A stretch of DNA of 64,000 nucleotides from Candidatus Thermoflexus tengchongensis. Its GTDB lineage: Bacteria; Chloroflexota; Anaerolineae; Thermoflexales; Thermoflexaceae. The stretch is from NCBI GenBank assembly GCA_016842085.1, contig JAEVEX010000040.1, forward strand, positions 115,051 through 179,050, read 5' to 3'. The first letter of the stretch is position 1; each line of letters begins with the position of its first letter. The notes under the pieces were generated by a model. It had not been told where the DNA came from. It did not search any database and worked only from the letters and a program-made list of their open reading frames with translations. Positions 52,003 to 60,837 of the stretch are shown piece by piece. Made by a program: the position numbers and the translations under genes.

Positions 52003-53106
52003 TCAGGAGCGATCCGCAACCGCCCGATACACGGCCACGGTATCTTCGGCGATTCGCTGATGCGTGAACCGCTCCAGGACCCGCTGCCGGCCTTTCTCCC
52101 GCAGGGACTGGTAGAGCTGGGGGTCTTCCATCAGACGACGGAGCGCTTCCCGCAGAGCGTCCTCCCGATCCTCCGGGAACACGAGCCCGGCCTCCCCGAT
52201 CACCCATGGGATCTCCCCGGCCGAGGAGCCGATGACCGGAACCCCGCACGCCATTGCCTCGATCAGCACCCGGCCGAATTGCTCGGTCCAGTTCCGCCGG
52301 GTTCGGGAGGGAAGCACCAGCACATCCAGGCTCCGATAGACCTCCGGCATGCGTGTGGATGGCGAGGGGGGCTCAAACGAGACGCGGCCGGAGAGCCTCA
52401 AGCGTTCCGCCAGCTGGCGCAGGGCCGGCCCTTCCGGGCCACTCCCGATCACCCGTATCCGCCAGTCTCCCGGAAGCCCTGCCGCCGCCCGGAGCAGGAG
52501 ATCGATGCCTTTCTCGGGAACCCACCGGCCCACGTAGCCGATGGTGAAGGGACGGGGCGGTCGCTCCGTTGCCGGCGAGAACAGCTCCGGATCCACGCCC
52601 ACCTGGGGGATCACCGCGAGAGGCCCGGCGTATCCTTTGGCCCGCCAGACCCGGGCGGCCGTCTCGCTGCCCACGATCGCCGCGTCGGCGGATCGGAGGA
52701 CCTCCCGTTCCCACCAGCGGAAGGGCAGCGGATAGCGGCGGAGGAGGTTCTGCCATGAGAAGAAGATCACCCGGATCCCCATCCGCTTCGCGATCCGGAC
52801 GGCGTGCCAGGTCGCCAGGTTATAGGGCTCCTCCTCGATGTGCAGGAGATCCGGCCGCAGGGCGCGCAGGCGCCGGCCCAGGTGGGGATAGAAATGCAGG
52901 TGGAAGTGCCCATTGAAAGCGATGGGCTCCACCAGCAGGGTATAGCCCCGGGTGTGCGCCCGCTCCAGGGGAAGCACTCCCCGTTCATCCCGCCAGGCGG
53001 GAGGGACGAGCACCACCAGCTCGATGTCCTCGTGGCGCGCGATCTCCTCCGCCTTGCGTTGATAGGTCCCCACGACCAGGGCTTTGGAGAGCAGGACCAC
53101 CCGCAT
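52003..53106 (-). CDS. Glycosyltransferase family 4 type (GT-B)
   Basis: 367 residues. It starts RVVLLSKALVVGTYQRKAEEIARH. The N-domain contains RALRPDLLHIEEEPYNLATWHAV. The C-domain has FTIGYVGRWVPEKGIDLLLRAA (nucleotide-sugar binding start) and RVIGSGPEGPALRQLAERL. The EX7E region is TEQFGRVLIEAMACGVPVIGSSAGEIPWVIGEAGLVFPE, with its two Glu. It adds a sugar from a nucleotide donor to a lipid, polysaccharide or protein; donor and acceptor cannot be read from sequence. GGAG lies four bases before ATG at 53106. Confidence 0.9.
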   Translation of the reverse strand: MRVVLLSKALVVGTYQRKAEEIARHEDIELVVLVPPAWRDERGVLPLERAHTRGYTLLVEPIAFNGHFHLHFYPHLGRRLRALRPDLLHIEEEPYNLATWHAVRIAKRMGIRVIFFSWQNLLRRYPLPFRWWEREVLRSADAAIVGSETAARVWRAKGYAGPLAVIPQVGVDPELFSPATERPPRPFTIGYVGRWVPEKGIDLLLRAAAGLPGDWRIRVIGSGPEGPALRQLAERLRLSGRVSFEPPSPSTRMPEVYRSLDVLVLPSRTRRNWTEQFGRVLIEAMACGVPVIGSSAGEIPWVIGEAGLVFPEDREDALREALRRLMEDPQLYQSLREKGRQRVLERFTHQRIAEDTVAVYRAVADRS

Positions 53107-53157
53107 GGAGCTCCTCAAGCGTTGAGAGAATCATCCCGCCCGGATCCGCAGGGTTGT

Positions 53158-53185
53158 GTAGGGCAACTGCAAGCAGTTGCCCTAC
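53158..53185. repeat. Perfect palindrome, copy 1 of 2
   Basis: GTAGGGCAACTGC and GCAGTTGCCCTAC flank AA, giving a perfect inverted repeat. The 22-bp core recurs at 61853-61874. It overlaps the stop codon of the aldo/keto reductase gene and could end that transcript, though no U run follows. Confidence 0.7.
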
Positions 53186-54156
53186 TCCCCTTCCCACGCG
53201 GTGAGCGCATCCAGGCGCTGTTTCACCTCTTCCGGCATGGACCAGCCCACGGCGCCGAGGAGCTCATGCAGCTGCTCGATGGTGCTGGCCCCGATGATGG
53301 GGCTGGTCACCACCGGGTTGCTCCGCACCCAGGCCAGGGCGACCTGAGAAGGGGTTTTGCCGAGCTCACAGGCGATCCGCTCCACCTCCTCCAGAATCCG
53401 CCACGCCCGCTCGCTCCGGAGGTAACGCGAGAGCCATTCGCTGACGGCCCCCCGGCTGCCGGAAGGAGGTGGGGCATCTCGCCGGTACTTCCCGGTGAGG
53501 AAACCGCCCGCCAGCGGACTGTAAGGGATCACGCCCAGGCCCTGATCCCGACACAAAGCCATCAGCTCCCGCTCGAACTCCGCCCGATGGAGCAGGTTGT
53601 AATGCGGCTGCAGGCTATCGAAGCGTGCCCATCCATGCTTATCACTGATCCACAACGCCTTGCAGAGCAGCCATGCCGGGAAGTTCGAGGCCCCGATATA
53701 GCGTACCTTCCCCTGCCTCACCAGATCATCCAGCGCGCGAAGGGTCTCCTCAAGGGGCGTTTCTTCATCCGGCCAGTGGACCTGGTATAGATCGATGTAA
53801 TCGGTCCCCAGGCGGCGGAGGCTTCCCTCCACCGCTTCCATAATATGCTTTCGGGAGAGCCCCTGGTCGTTCGGGCCCGGGCCCATCGGCCCGCGCACCT
53901 TCGTGGCGATGACCAGGGCCTCACGCCGCCGCCCCTTCAGCCAGCGGCCGATGATCTCTTCGGTGCGCCCAGCCCATGCCCCTGGAGCCCAGTAAGGATA
54001 GATGTCAGCCGTATCGATGAAATTGACGCCCGCATCCACGGCGGCGGAGAGGATCCGATGCGCCGTGGGCTCATCCGCCGTCCAGCCAAAGGTCATGGTG
54101 CCCAGACAAAGCACTGAAACCTTCAGGCCTGTTCGGCCCAGCGTCCGATATTCCAT
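53182..54156 (-). CDS. Aldo/keto reductase
   Basis: 324 residues of the NADPH-dependent TIM-barrel family. It begins [25 protein letters not shown]. The catalytic tetrad can be traced: Asp in NFIDTADIY with Tyr, Lys in LVIATKVRG, and His in [10 protein letters not shown]. The cofactor region is [30 protein letters not shown]. Substrate unknown. AGGAGG precedes ATG by six bases. The stop codon lies inside a palindromic repeat. Confidence 0.94.
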   Translation of the reverse strand: MEYRTLGRTGLKVSVLCLGTMTFGWTADEPTAHRILSAAVDAGVNFIDTADIYPYWAPGAWAGRTEEIIGRWLKGRRREALVIATKVRGPMGPGPNDQGLSRKHIMEAVEGSLRRLGTDYIDLYQVHWPDEETPLEETLRALDDLVRQGKVRYIGASNFPAWLLCKALWISDKHGWARFDSLQPHYNLLHRAEFERELMALCRDQGLGVIPYSPLAGGFLTGKYRRDAPPPSGSRGAVSEWLSRYLRSERAWRILEEVERIACELGKTPSQVALAWVRSNPVVTSPIIGASTIEQLHELLGAVGWSMPEEVKQRLDALTAWEGE

Positions 54157-54338
54157 GGCTGTCCTCCTGCACGGTGGTTTAATGAAGTTTTCGAGGTCCC
54201 AACCATGGGCTTACGGCCCTGAGCCCGGCCAGGGACGAAGCGACGGGCTTCCCCGTGGGGTGCCCAGGAGGATCCCGCTGCTCCTTCCTGGCCCTCTGCC
54301 CTCAGCGCCTGGCGACGCGGACCTCCCGGGATAAGGCG

Positions 54339-54806
54339 CTATGGCTCCACCCGCACACTTTGATCCCCGAAGGCATCCGCCCGGGGTCCCTGAGCAAGAA
54401 GGGATCGCCAGACCTCCGGGATCACCGTGACCCGACCGTTGCGGTCCAGACAGATATGTCGGGTCCAGCCTGTGGCCAGGCGCTGCCCGGTGTCGGCGTT
54501 GTGCACCGCGTAACCGAAGGTGATGGCGCGGCTGCGAACCTCCTCCACCCAGGTCCGCACGGTGACGCGCTCGCCGTAGCGGGCGGGGGCCTCGTAGCGG
54601 GCATGGGCTTCCGCCACCGCAAACAGGGCCCCGCTGCGCTCGATGTCCGCATAGTCCGCCCCGCAGGCGCGCATATACTGGCTGCGCCCTTCCTCAAACC
54701 AGACCAGATAGGCGCTATGATGCACAATGCCCATCTGGTCGGTCTCGGCATAGCGCACGTAAAACGTCGTCGCCACAACCGGTCGATTCCTGGATGCTTC
54801 CGGCAT
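54339..54806 (-). CDS. Hotdog-fold acyl-CoA thioesterase (YbgC/4-HBT type)
   Basis: 155 residues. The 4-hydroxybenzoyl-CoA thioesterase signature is VRYAETDQMGIVHHSAYLVWFEEGRSQYMRACG, with the catalytic Asp in ETDQMG, followed by ARYEAPARYGERVTVRTWVEEVRSRAITFGYAV and RLATGWTRHICLDRNGRV. It hydrolyses acyl-CoA thioesters; chain preference cannot be inferred. It sits alone between an aldo/keto reductase and a site-2-type protease gene, all on the minus strand. Confidence 0.93.
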   Translation of the reverse strand: MPEASRNRPVVATTFYVRYAETDQMGIVHHSAYLVWFEEGRSQYMRACGADYADIERSGALFAVAEAHARYEAPARYGERVTVRTWVEEVRSRAITFGYAVHNADTGQRLATGWTRHICLDRNGRVTVIPEVWRSLLAQGPRADAFGDQSVRVEP

Positions 54807-54971
54807 GGGAGAATTCCACCTTCAGGAAAGGGTCCCGCTGGTCTTTGCTCTCCCCGCATCGCTTCAGGATGCGGAGAGAGCGAAGATAGGAGACCGGGAG
54901 CGACGGCTGCCCCGGCATCCAGACGGAGTCCAGCGGTCCACACCGCCCGTGCGCGAGGGAAGGGCGGCCGT

Positions 54972-56060
54972 TTACGGACCTGCTGGCCGCGAGAGCTCGC
55001 CGACCTCCCGCACGGTGAGGAAAACCAGAAGCGCGATCAGGAGGAAGAAGCCGATCAGATGGATAACCCGCTCCCGCCGCGGATCCACCCGCCGGCCTCG
55101 AACGGCTTCCACCAGGACGAACAGAATCCGTCCTCCATCCAGGGCAGGGATCGGCAGCAGGTTGGTGAAGGCGATGGCCAGGCTGATCAGACCGGTGAAG
55201 GTCAGGAACACGTCCGGCGAGCCCACCTCCACGCTGGTTTGAAGCGCCTCGCCGGCCTCCGCCCCAATTCGAACCGGGCCCGCCGGCTGAAGCACCTGCA
55301 GCGGGACGAGCCCCAGCACGATACGGGCCGGCAGGCTGAAAAGCTGCCCGGTTAACGCGACGAACCTCACCGTGCCCTGGATGATCGCCCCAGAAACGCC
55401 GAAGCGCTGAATCCGCTGGTAATCCGGCACGGTGGCGATGATGACTCCCATCGCACCCTGACCGGGAGGCGGATCCGGCCGCACATACACGGAAACCTCC
55501 TGCTCCACGTCGTCACGACGGATCCGCAGGGTCACGGTCTGTCCCCGGCGCTCCTGGGCCAGCCTTCGCACCTCCTCGGTGGTAGAGACGGAAACCCCAT
55601 CCAGGGCGAGGATGAGATCGCCCGATCGAAGACCGGCCCGGGCAGCCGGCGAATCCGGGGCGACCGCCTGGATCTGCACCTGAGGGGTGGGAACCCCAAG
55701 CATGAAGACCAGGATCAGCACCCCCCAGGCCACCAGCATGTTCATCAACGGGCCCGCCGCCAGGATCAGCAGCCGCCATGGCCACGGCCGGGCGGCGAAC
55801 CCGTCGGGGACCTCTGGATCTTCTTCCCCGCGTAACCGCACGAAGCCCCCGAAGGGGATGGCATTGAGGGAAATGATGGTCTCCCCCCACCGGCCCAGGG
55901 TCACCAGGCGCGGTGGGAAACCGAAGCCGAACTCTTCGACCGCAACCCCTCCCAGCTTCGCGGTCAGCAGATGTCCCAGCTCATGGAAAAAAATCAAAGG
56001 CCCCAGAACCAGCAGGAACCCCAGGATCCCCCATGGCACTCCGATCGCTGGCTCAGTCAT
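54972..56060 (-). CDS. rseP: RseP/site-2-type membrane zinc metalloprotease
   Basis: 362 residues of M50 peptidase type. Motif HELGH in FFHELGHLLTAKLGGVAVEEFGFGFPPRL supplies zinc ligands and the catalytic Glu. The third ligand lies in AFTNLLPIPALDGGRILFVLVEAVRG. A PDZ domain sits between (about 125-215; VAPDSPAARAGLRSGDLILALDGVSV). Four or so membrane helices are visible. It performs intramembrane proteolysis of regulators such as anti-sigma factors (family knowledge). GGAGG precedes the ATG. No dxr or cdsA gene is adjacent, unlike in proteobacteria. Confidence 0.93.
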   Translation of the reverse strand: MTEPAIGVPWGILGFLLVLGPLIFFHELGHLLTAKLGGVAVEEFGFGFPPRLVTLGRWGETIISLNAIPFGGFVRLRGEEDPEVPDGFAARPWPWRLLILAAGPLMNMLVAWGVLILVFMLGVPTPQVQIQAVAPDSPAARAGLRSGDLILALDGVSVSTTEEVRRLAQERRGQTVTLRIRRDDVEQEVSVYVRPDPPPGQGAMGVIIATVPDYQRIQRFGVSGAIIQGTVRFVALTGQLFSLPARIVLGLVPLQVLQPAGPVRIGAEAGEALQTSVEVGSPDVFLTFTGLISLAIAFTNLLPIPALDGGRILFVLVEAVRGRRVDPRRERVIHLIGFFLLIALLVFLTVREVGELSRPAGP

Positions 56061-56196
56061 GGTTCCTCCATCGTGGGAATTCCTCAGAACCTGTGTCGCT
56101 GAACCTGAATGCGGGAAGCGGAATGGCCCCTCCCCCGCTTCGAAAATCCCTCAGCGGATCAGGCCTAAGGGGGCACAGCACCAGCAACCCGGGTGA

Positions 56197-57186
56197 TCAT
56201 CCGGAATCCGGGATACGACATGCTCCGCCCCCGGGGCCACTGGTCAGCACCCGCTGCACCCCGGGCACCCGCTCCAGGCGTCGGGCCACCTCACTAGCCA
56301 CTTCCATCGGACAGAGAACATGGACATTCGGTCCGGCATCCAGCGTGAAGGCCACCGGCAGCCCCTCATCCCGCCAGCGACGGATGGCCTGCAGAACCGT
56401 GATGGTGGCCGGCTCCCAGTAGAACAGAGGGGGGCGCGAGGTCATCATCACCGCGTGCATCCAGATCGCATCGGTTTCCACGATCTCCGCCAGGGATTCG
56501 AAGTCCCTTCGCTGAATGGCCTCCCGACAGCGGGCAACCCGTTCGGGGGCCGTCGCCACCCGCAGGGCATGGAGCGGGCTGGTGGCCGCCCGGCGATGGC
56601 CCTCGCTGGAGCTGACCGCTTTGTGCTGTTCGCTGACGATGGCGATCACATCCCACAACGCCCAGTGCTCGGGCGGGGCGATGCTGTAGGCGTAAGAATC
56701 CTCGTGGCGATCCCCCGCCACCCACTCCACAAAGCCGGGGGGCACAGATCGACAGGCCGACCCGGAGCCGAGCCGGGCCAGGATGGAGAGCTCGCGCTCC
56801 GAAAGCTCCAGCCCCAGCGCGGCGGCGGCGGCCACCGCCAGCGCCGCAAACGCGGCCGCCGAGGAAGCCAGCCCTACCCCGGCCGGGATGTCCGTGTTCG
56901 ACTCCACCACGGCCTGCCCCCGAAACCCGGCCATCTCCCGCACGTGATCCAGGAACGCCTCCACCCGATCCCGGGCCGGGCCCTCCACCGGGACCCCGTT
57001 CAGGATCAGGACATCCGGGCCTCCCCCCCCAGGAAACGTCACCGTGATCACCGTGCGCAATGCGCCCAGATTCATCGAAAGGGAGGGGTTCGCCGGGAGC
57101 CGAAGCCGGTCGTCCCGATTCCCCCAGTATTTGATGAAGGCGATGTTCGGATGGGCCTGCGCCGTTGCCCGTCGGGTCGCTCCCAT
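56197..57186 (-). CDS. Mevalonate-pathway decarboxylase (diphosphomevalonate or phosphomevalonate)
   Basis: 329 residues of the GHMP superfamily. NIAFIKYWGNRDDRLRLPANPSLSMNL opens it; Lys19, the catalytic-type Lys, is kept, but the next Lys of the usual YWGK is Asn23. The ATP loop is TDIPAGVGLASSAAAFAALAVA, SGSACRSVPPGFVEW carries the conserved Arg, and FTLDAGPNVHVL has the catalytic Asp. In Chloroflexota such proteins include a phosphomevalonate decarboxylase of the alternative mevalonate pathway (reported for Roseiflexus castenholzii), so the substrate may be the monophosphate. Sequence alone does not settle this. Confidence 0.88.
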   Translation of the reverse strand: MGATRRATAQAHPNIAFIKYWGNRDDRLRLPANPSLSMNLGALRTVITVTFPGGGGPDVLILNGVPVEGPARDRVEAFLDHVREMAGFRGQAVVESNTDIPAGVGLASSAAAFAALAVAAAAALGLELSERELSILARLGSGSACRSVPPGFVEWVAGDRHEDSYAYSIAPPEHWALWDVIAIVSEQHKAVSSSEGHRRAATSPLHALRVATAPERVARCREAIQRRDFESLAEIVETDAIWMHAVMMTSRPPLFYWEPATITVLQAIRRWRDEGLPVAFTLDAGPNVHVLCPMEVASEVARRLERVPGVQRVLTSGPGGGACRIPDSG

Positions 57187-57330
57187 TTCCTCTTCCAGAT
57201 TCTACCCGGATCACAGATCCAGTTTAACATCATCCGGGGTTACCCCGCTGGCCCTGGCCTGGGGCTTCGAGAGGGGCCATCGCGCTCCACGGCATCATTC
57301 CCGACATGAACCACCCCCGGCCCTGCGGGC

Positions 57331-58716
57331 TCACCAGAGCGGAACCCGCGGAAGCAACAGGCGTGAGGAAGAAGGCAGGATCCCACACGCGACCATAATA
57401 TCCTCATCTCCGAATCGGGTATCGCTCCAGGCGGCGCACACCCGATCGCGGACCACATCCAGGCCCCAGTAATCCCCGGGAGCCGGGCTGATCGGAGGCA
57501 CCCCGATGTTGAGATCAAAAGAGCGGCTGCTGACCCGGAACGGAAGGCTCCAGGTCCGGCCGCCATCCGGAGAATAGGCATAAAACGCATCGAACAGGCG
57601 GTTCCGCGGATCCCGCCGGCGGTCCAGCCAGAACAGGTGCACCCATCCGCGGGGATCCGTCCGCACGATCGGATGCATCGCATCCCCGGGGGCAGCGAAC
57701 GGGACGGATACGCTCCAGGTTCGACCGCCATCCTCACTGCGAGCGAAGACAACCTCCGTCCCCAGATCCTCCCGGGTGGAGAGCGCCGTCCACGTGACAT
57801 ACAGCCGGTTCGCATCGGAGGGATCCGCCGCTGCGCTGGGGAGGGTGTAAAGCCGCCACTGATCGTAAGGCCGCACCGGGCTGGGAGGCTGGAGGACACG
57901 GGCCACTGTCCGGGGGGCGGAGAAGGAACGCCCGCCATCGAAGGAGGTCACCACGCGGATCTCCCCGGGTGTGGTCGGAGACATCGGTTCCACATAGAAC
58001 AGATGGACGGCGCCATCTGCCCCAACCACCGGCATGGCCCCCTGAACGCCTTCCCCCTCCGTTGCCGTCACCGGAGACGACCAGGAAAGCCCCCCGTCCC
58101 CGGAGTGGACCATCCACAGCACATCGGCGTGCATGGGGCGCCAGGCCACATAGAGGCGCCCATAGAAGGGGCTGCCCGGCCGGTTATCGCGGGCCAGCCA
58201 CGGCTTATCATCGAGGATCGTCGATGGATCTGAGATCACCGTCACCGCATCCCGCCACGTGCGCCCGCCATCTTCCGACCATGTCAGGAAGAGGCCGTGA
58301 TGGCGATAAGCCGGCGTCCCCGCCCCCAGGACCAGGACGTAGAACCGCCCCTCCTCGGTCGCCATGGCCACGGGATCGCTTTGCCGCGTGATCGCAGGGG
58401 GAAGCCCTGGAAAGGGAAGCTGGATCGGCCATGACCGCCCGCCGTCGAAGGAGACATAGATCCAGACCTCGCGGGTGATATCCTGAGTGCGACGGAAATC
58501 CTTTGCGGCCACCACCAGATTCTGAGGATCCTGGGGATGGATGGCCAGGCTGGGCTCCTGCTGGGCGAAGCCGCTTCGGTCGCTGTTCGCGACTTCATTA
58601 GGACCCCAGAGGGGCGGAGGAAGCGGCTCCGCCTCCATCCGGGCCAGCGCCATGGAGACCGCCAATCCCGGCAGAAGCAGCCCGATGAGGGATATCCCTC
58701 GGGAAAACGCCCGCAT
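57331..58716 (-). CDS. Secreted sialidase-fold beta-propeller with six Asp-boxes
   Basis: 461 residues. Signal peptide RAFSRGISLIGLLLPGLAVSMALA, then a propeller with six Asp-box motifs: SFDGGRSW, SEDGGRTW, SGDGGLSW, SFDGGRSF, SEDGGRTW and SPDGGRTW. This is the fold of exo-sialidases and sortilin-type proteins. I do not see the complete Arg triad of true sialidases, so a non-catalytic binding or structural role is equally possible. ATG at 58716 has GGAG six bases upstream; ATG at 58728 is an alternative. Confidence 0.8.
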   Translation of the reverse strand: MRAFSRGISLIGLLLPGLAVSMALARMEAEPLPPPLWGPNEVANSDRSGFAQQEPSLAIHPQDPQNLVVAAKDFRRTQDITREVWIYVSFDGGRSWPIQLPFPGLPPAITRQSDPVAMATEEGRFYVLVLGAGTPAYRHHGLFLTWSEDGGRTWRDAVTVISDPSTILDDKPWLARDNRPGSPFYGRLYVAWRPMHADVLWMVHSGDGGLSWSSPVTATEGEGVQGAMPVVGADGAVHLFYVEPMSPTTPGEIRVVTSFDGGRSFSAPRTVARVLQPPSPVRPYDQWRLYTLPSAAADPSDANRLYVTWTALSTREDLGTEVVFARSEDGGRTWSVSVPFAAPGDAMHPIVRTDPRGWVHLFWLDRRRDPRNRLFDAFYAYSPDGGRTWSLPFRVSSRSFDLNIGVPPISPAPGDYWGLDVVRDRVCAAWSDTRFGDEDIMVACGILPSSSRLLLPRVPLW

Positions 58717-58731
58717 CGTCAGCTCCATATC

Positions 58732-58825
58732 GGACCTGCGTCGTTCAGCCCCCATCCAGGGGACAGGCGAGAGAGAAGAATGCCGGGAACCGGACGGGTT
58801 GCCTTCGGCGATTCGCCTGCCCCCA
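58732..58825. repeat. Dispersed intergenic repeat, copy 7
   Basis: GGACCTGCGTCGTTCAGCCC at the start and GGTTGCCTTCGGCGATTCG near the end match other family members. It lies 16 bp upstream of the 58716 start codon. The remainder of the 322-nt gap holds the VapBC promoter and leader. Confidence 0.45.
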
Positions 58826-58889
58826 AAGCTTCCGAGAAGAAGATCCGGGTGGAATGCCAGGAAGAGCGCGGATTCCGCTCTTCCGCTCG

Positions 58890-58918
58890 TTGAATTCGCC
58901 GCACGGATTTGCTATGAT
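58890..58918 (+). promoter_or_regulatory. Promoter of the vapBC pair
   Basis: TTGAAT (58890-58895), a 17-bp spacer, and TATGAT (58913-58918) form a good sigma-70-type promoter. The leader of about 110 nt has an inverted repeat (CAACCCC / GGGGTTG, about 58949-58975), a possible operator or RNA hairpin. Confidence 0.7.
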
Positions 58919-59038
58919 CATGGACCAGAGGGGCCAGAACGGGCAACCCCTGACGGGAAACCTGGGGTTGATGCGATGGTGTCCTGGTGCGGATTCTGAC
59001 CGGCAGACCGGAGAACCAGGGTGAAGGAGGCTCTCATC

Positions 59039-59296
59039 ATGGCTCGTCCACGCCTTCAAATCTATCTGGACGACCCGATGCTTCAGGAGAAGGTGAAAAT
59101 CGCGGCGGCCCGCCGGCGCATGTCGTTGAGCGCCTACACCCTGATGGCCCTCCGGCGCCAGCTGGCCGAGGATGGGCTTCTGCCAGCGTCGGAAAGCCCT
59201 GAAGAGGCGGCTCGGGCGCTGGATGAATTGCGCCGGCACATCGGCCCCATTGGTATTTCCGTGGCCGAGCTCATCGAGGAAGGGCGGCGACGGTGA
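59039..59296 (+). CDS. Antitoxin, ribbon-helix-helix-like (VapB role)
   Basis: 85 residues. The N-terminal part PRLQIYLDDPMLQEKVKIAAARRRMSLSAYTLMALRRQL has the strand-helix-helix pattern of CopG/Arc-type antitoxins. The C-terminal half would wrap the toxin. ATG at 59039 has AAGGAGG eight bases upstream. The stop overlaps the toxin GTG start by four bases. Confidence 0.8.
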   Translation: MARPRLQIYLDDPMLQEKVKIAAARRRMSLSAYTLMALRRQLAEDGLLPASESPEEAARALDELRRHIGPIGISVAELIEEGRRR

Positions 59297-59718
59297 GTTA
59301 CGTCATCGTAGACGCCAGCGTGTCTCTGAAGTGGGCGCTGAACGATGAGGAGCATGGGGATCAGGCTGTGGCCTTGCGGGATGCAGCGGTGCGGGAGCAT
59401 CGCTTTGAAATGCTCGCACCGTCGCTGTGGGTTTATGAGGTGACCAACGGCCTGATCGTGGCCGTGCGGCGAGGGCGTATCGATGGGGCTACAGGAGAGC
59501 AAGCCCTGCGGCTCCTCCTGGCTCTGGGCGTGCGCCTGGTGGATCCTGCGCCGGTGGATGTCTATCGGGAAGCCGGAAGATATGGTATTGCCGCATACGA
59601 TGCGGCGTATCTGGCCCTGGCCCGGGCGCTGGATGCGCCGCTGTGGACCGGGGATAGGCCGTTCTATCAGGCCGTAAAGGAGGACCCCCTGGCGCGGTGG
59701 ATCGGAGATTTCGCATAA
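59293..59718 (+). CDS. PIN-domain toxin (VapC)
   Basis: 141 residues starting with GTG. The acidic residues of the PIN active site are visible: Asp7 (VIVDASVSLKW), Glu49 (LWVYEVTNGL), Asp in YGIAAYDAAYLALA and Asp in LWTGDRPFYQAV. VapC toxins are metal-dependent RNases that cut RNA, often tRNA (family knowledge). The overlap with the antitoxin gene supports a classical type II module. Confidence 0.92.
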   Translation: MSYVIVDASVSLKWALNDEEHGDQAVALRDAAVREHRFEMLAPSLWVYEVTNGLIVAVRRGRIDGATGEQALRLLLALGVRLVDPAPVDVYREAGRYGIAAYDAAYLALARALDAPLWTGDRPFYQAVKEDPLARWIGDFA

Positions 59719-59787
59719 AGGGGGATGGCCGAATCGATGATATGGACCCCCTTCCTCTGGCTGGCGACAGGAGGAGGTCATACACCG

Positions 59788-60765
59788 GTGGCCATCGAAC
59801 GGGAGTGGGTGGCAGCATGGCATGATGCCGTGATATGGAAAGGAGCAGGATGGGGGCGGCTCCTGGTACGGGGGGAGGATCGGCTGGCCTTCATGCAACG
59901 GATGTCCACGAACGACTTCCGCGGGATGCAGCCCGGCATGGTCCTCCCCACGGTCTTCACCACCCCCACCGGGCGGATCGTCGATTGGGTGCATGCCTGG
60001 GCGCTGGAGGAGGAAGTGCTACTCCTGACATCCCCCGGGGTGGGCCCGACGCTGCTTTCGTGGCTTCGACAGTATATCTTCTTCCGGGATCGGGTTCGGA
60101 TCGAAGACGGCGCCGACCGCTGGGAGGCCCTGGGACTGATCGGACCCCGGGCCGCGGAGCGCCTGGGATGGGAGCCCGGTTCCTCCTACAGGAGCCAGCG
60201 AATCCGGGTGGAGGCCATAGAAGTCTTCGCGGCGAGGATCGACTTCCCGCCCGCCATCTGGATCATCGGCCCCCCCGATCGCATCCAGGCGCTGCAGGAA
60301 CATCTGGAGGAGCAAGGCATGCTGACCATGGAAGAGGCCGCCTGGGAAATCTGGCGGATCGAACATGGAATCCCTGTATGGGGTCAGGAGCTGACCGAAG
60401 CCGTGAATCCGCTGGAAGCTGGCCTCCGGTTTGCGATTTCCTTTCAGAAGGGCTGCTACATCGGGCAGGAAGTCATCGCCCGGCTGGAGCACTACGAGAA
60501 AGTCCGTCGCCGGCTGATAGGCCTGTATCTGGAGGAAGAGCTCCCGGCCGAAGGCGCCCGCCTGGAAGGGGAAGGACGGGAGATCGGGTGGCTGACCAGT
60601 TCGGTCCGTTCCCCCCGATGGGGCCCCATTGGGCTCGGATACGTGCTGCGGGAATACGCCGAGCCCGGCCGCCCCGTTTCCGTTCGATCCGGCGAACGAA
60701 CGATCCCGGCCCGTCTGGCCATGCTTCCATTGGCCACGAATCCCCCACCTGGCTTTCAGGGATGA
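59788..60765 (+). CDS. ygfZ: YgfZ/GcvT-like folate-binding protein
   Basis: 325 residues from the chosen GTG. The YgfZ motif K-G-C-Y-x-G-Q-E occurs in FQKGCYIGQEVIARLEHYEKVRRRL. The N-terminal GcvT-like fold shows RGEDRLAFMQRMSTNDFRGMQPG and FTTPTGRIVDWVHAW. YgfZ assists Fe-S enzyme maintenance with tetrahydrofolate (known in E. coli). GGAGGAGG stands ten bases before GTG 59788. ATG at 59725 is an alternative that adds 21 residues but has a poorly spaced ribosome binding site. Confidence 0.88.
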   Translation: MAIEREWVAAWHDAVIWKGAGWGRLLVRGEDRLAFMQRMSTNDFRGMQPGMVLPTVFTTPTGRIVDWVHAWALEEEVLLLTSPGVGPTLLSWLRQYIFFRDRVRIEDGADRWEALGLIGPRAAERLGWEPGSSYRSQRIRVEAIEVFAARIDFPPAIWIIGPPDRIQALQEHLEEQGMLTMEEAAWEIWRIEHGIPVWGQELTEAVNPLEAGLRFAISFQKGCYIGQEVIARLEHYEKVRRRLIGLYLEEELPAEGARLEGEGREIGWLTSSVRSPRWGPIGLGYVLREYAEPGRPVSVRSGERTIPARLAMLPLATNPPPGFQG

Positions 60766-60837
60766 GCGACGCACTACCCAGACACGGCGATCTGGATTAC
60801 CATATCTGGAAGAGCATCCTTCGGGGGGATTTTTTCC

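Noticed and set aside
49490..52060. Plus-strand open frame of 856 codons
   Set aside because: Antisense to the XPB helicase and its partner, with low-complexity Arg/Pro/Gln-rich translation and no recognisable domain.
58925..59038. VapBC leader considered as a known riboswitch
   Set aside because: I could not match it to the consensus of cyclic-di-GMP, SAM or guanidine classes; only an inverted repeat is supported.
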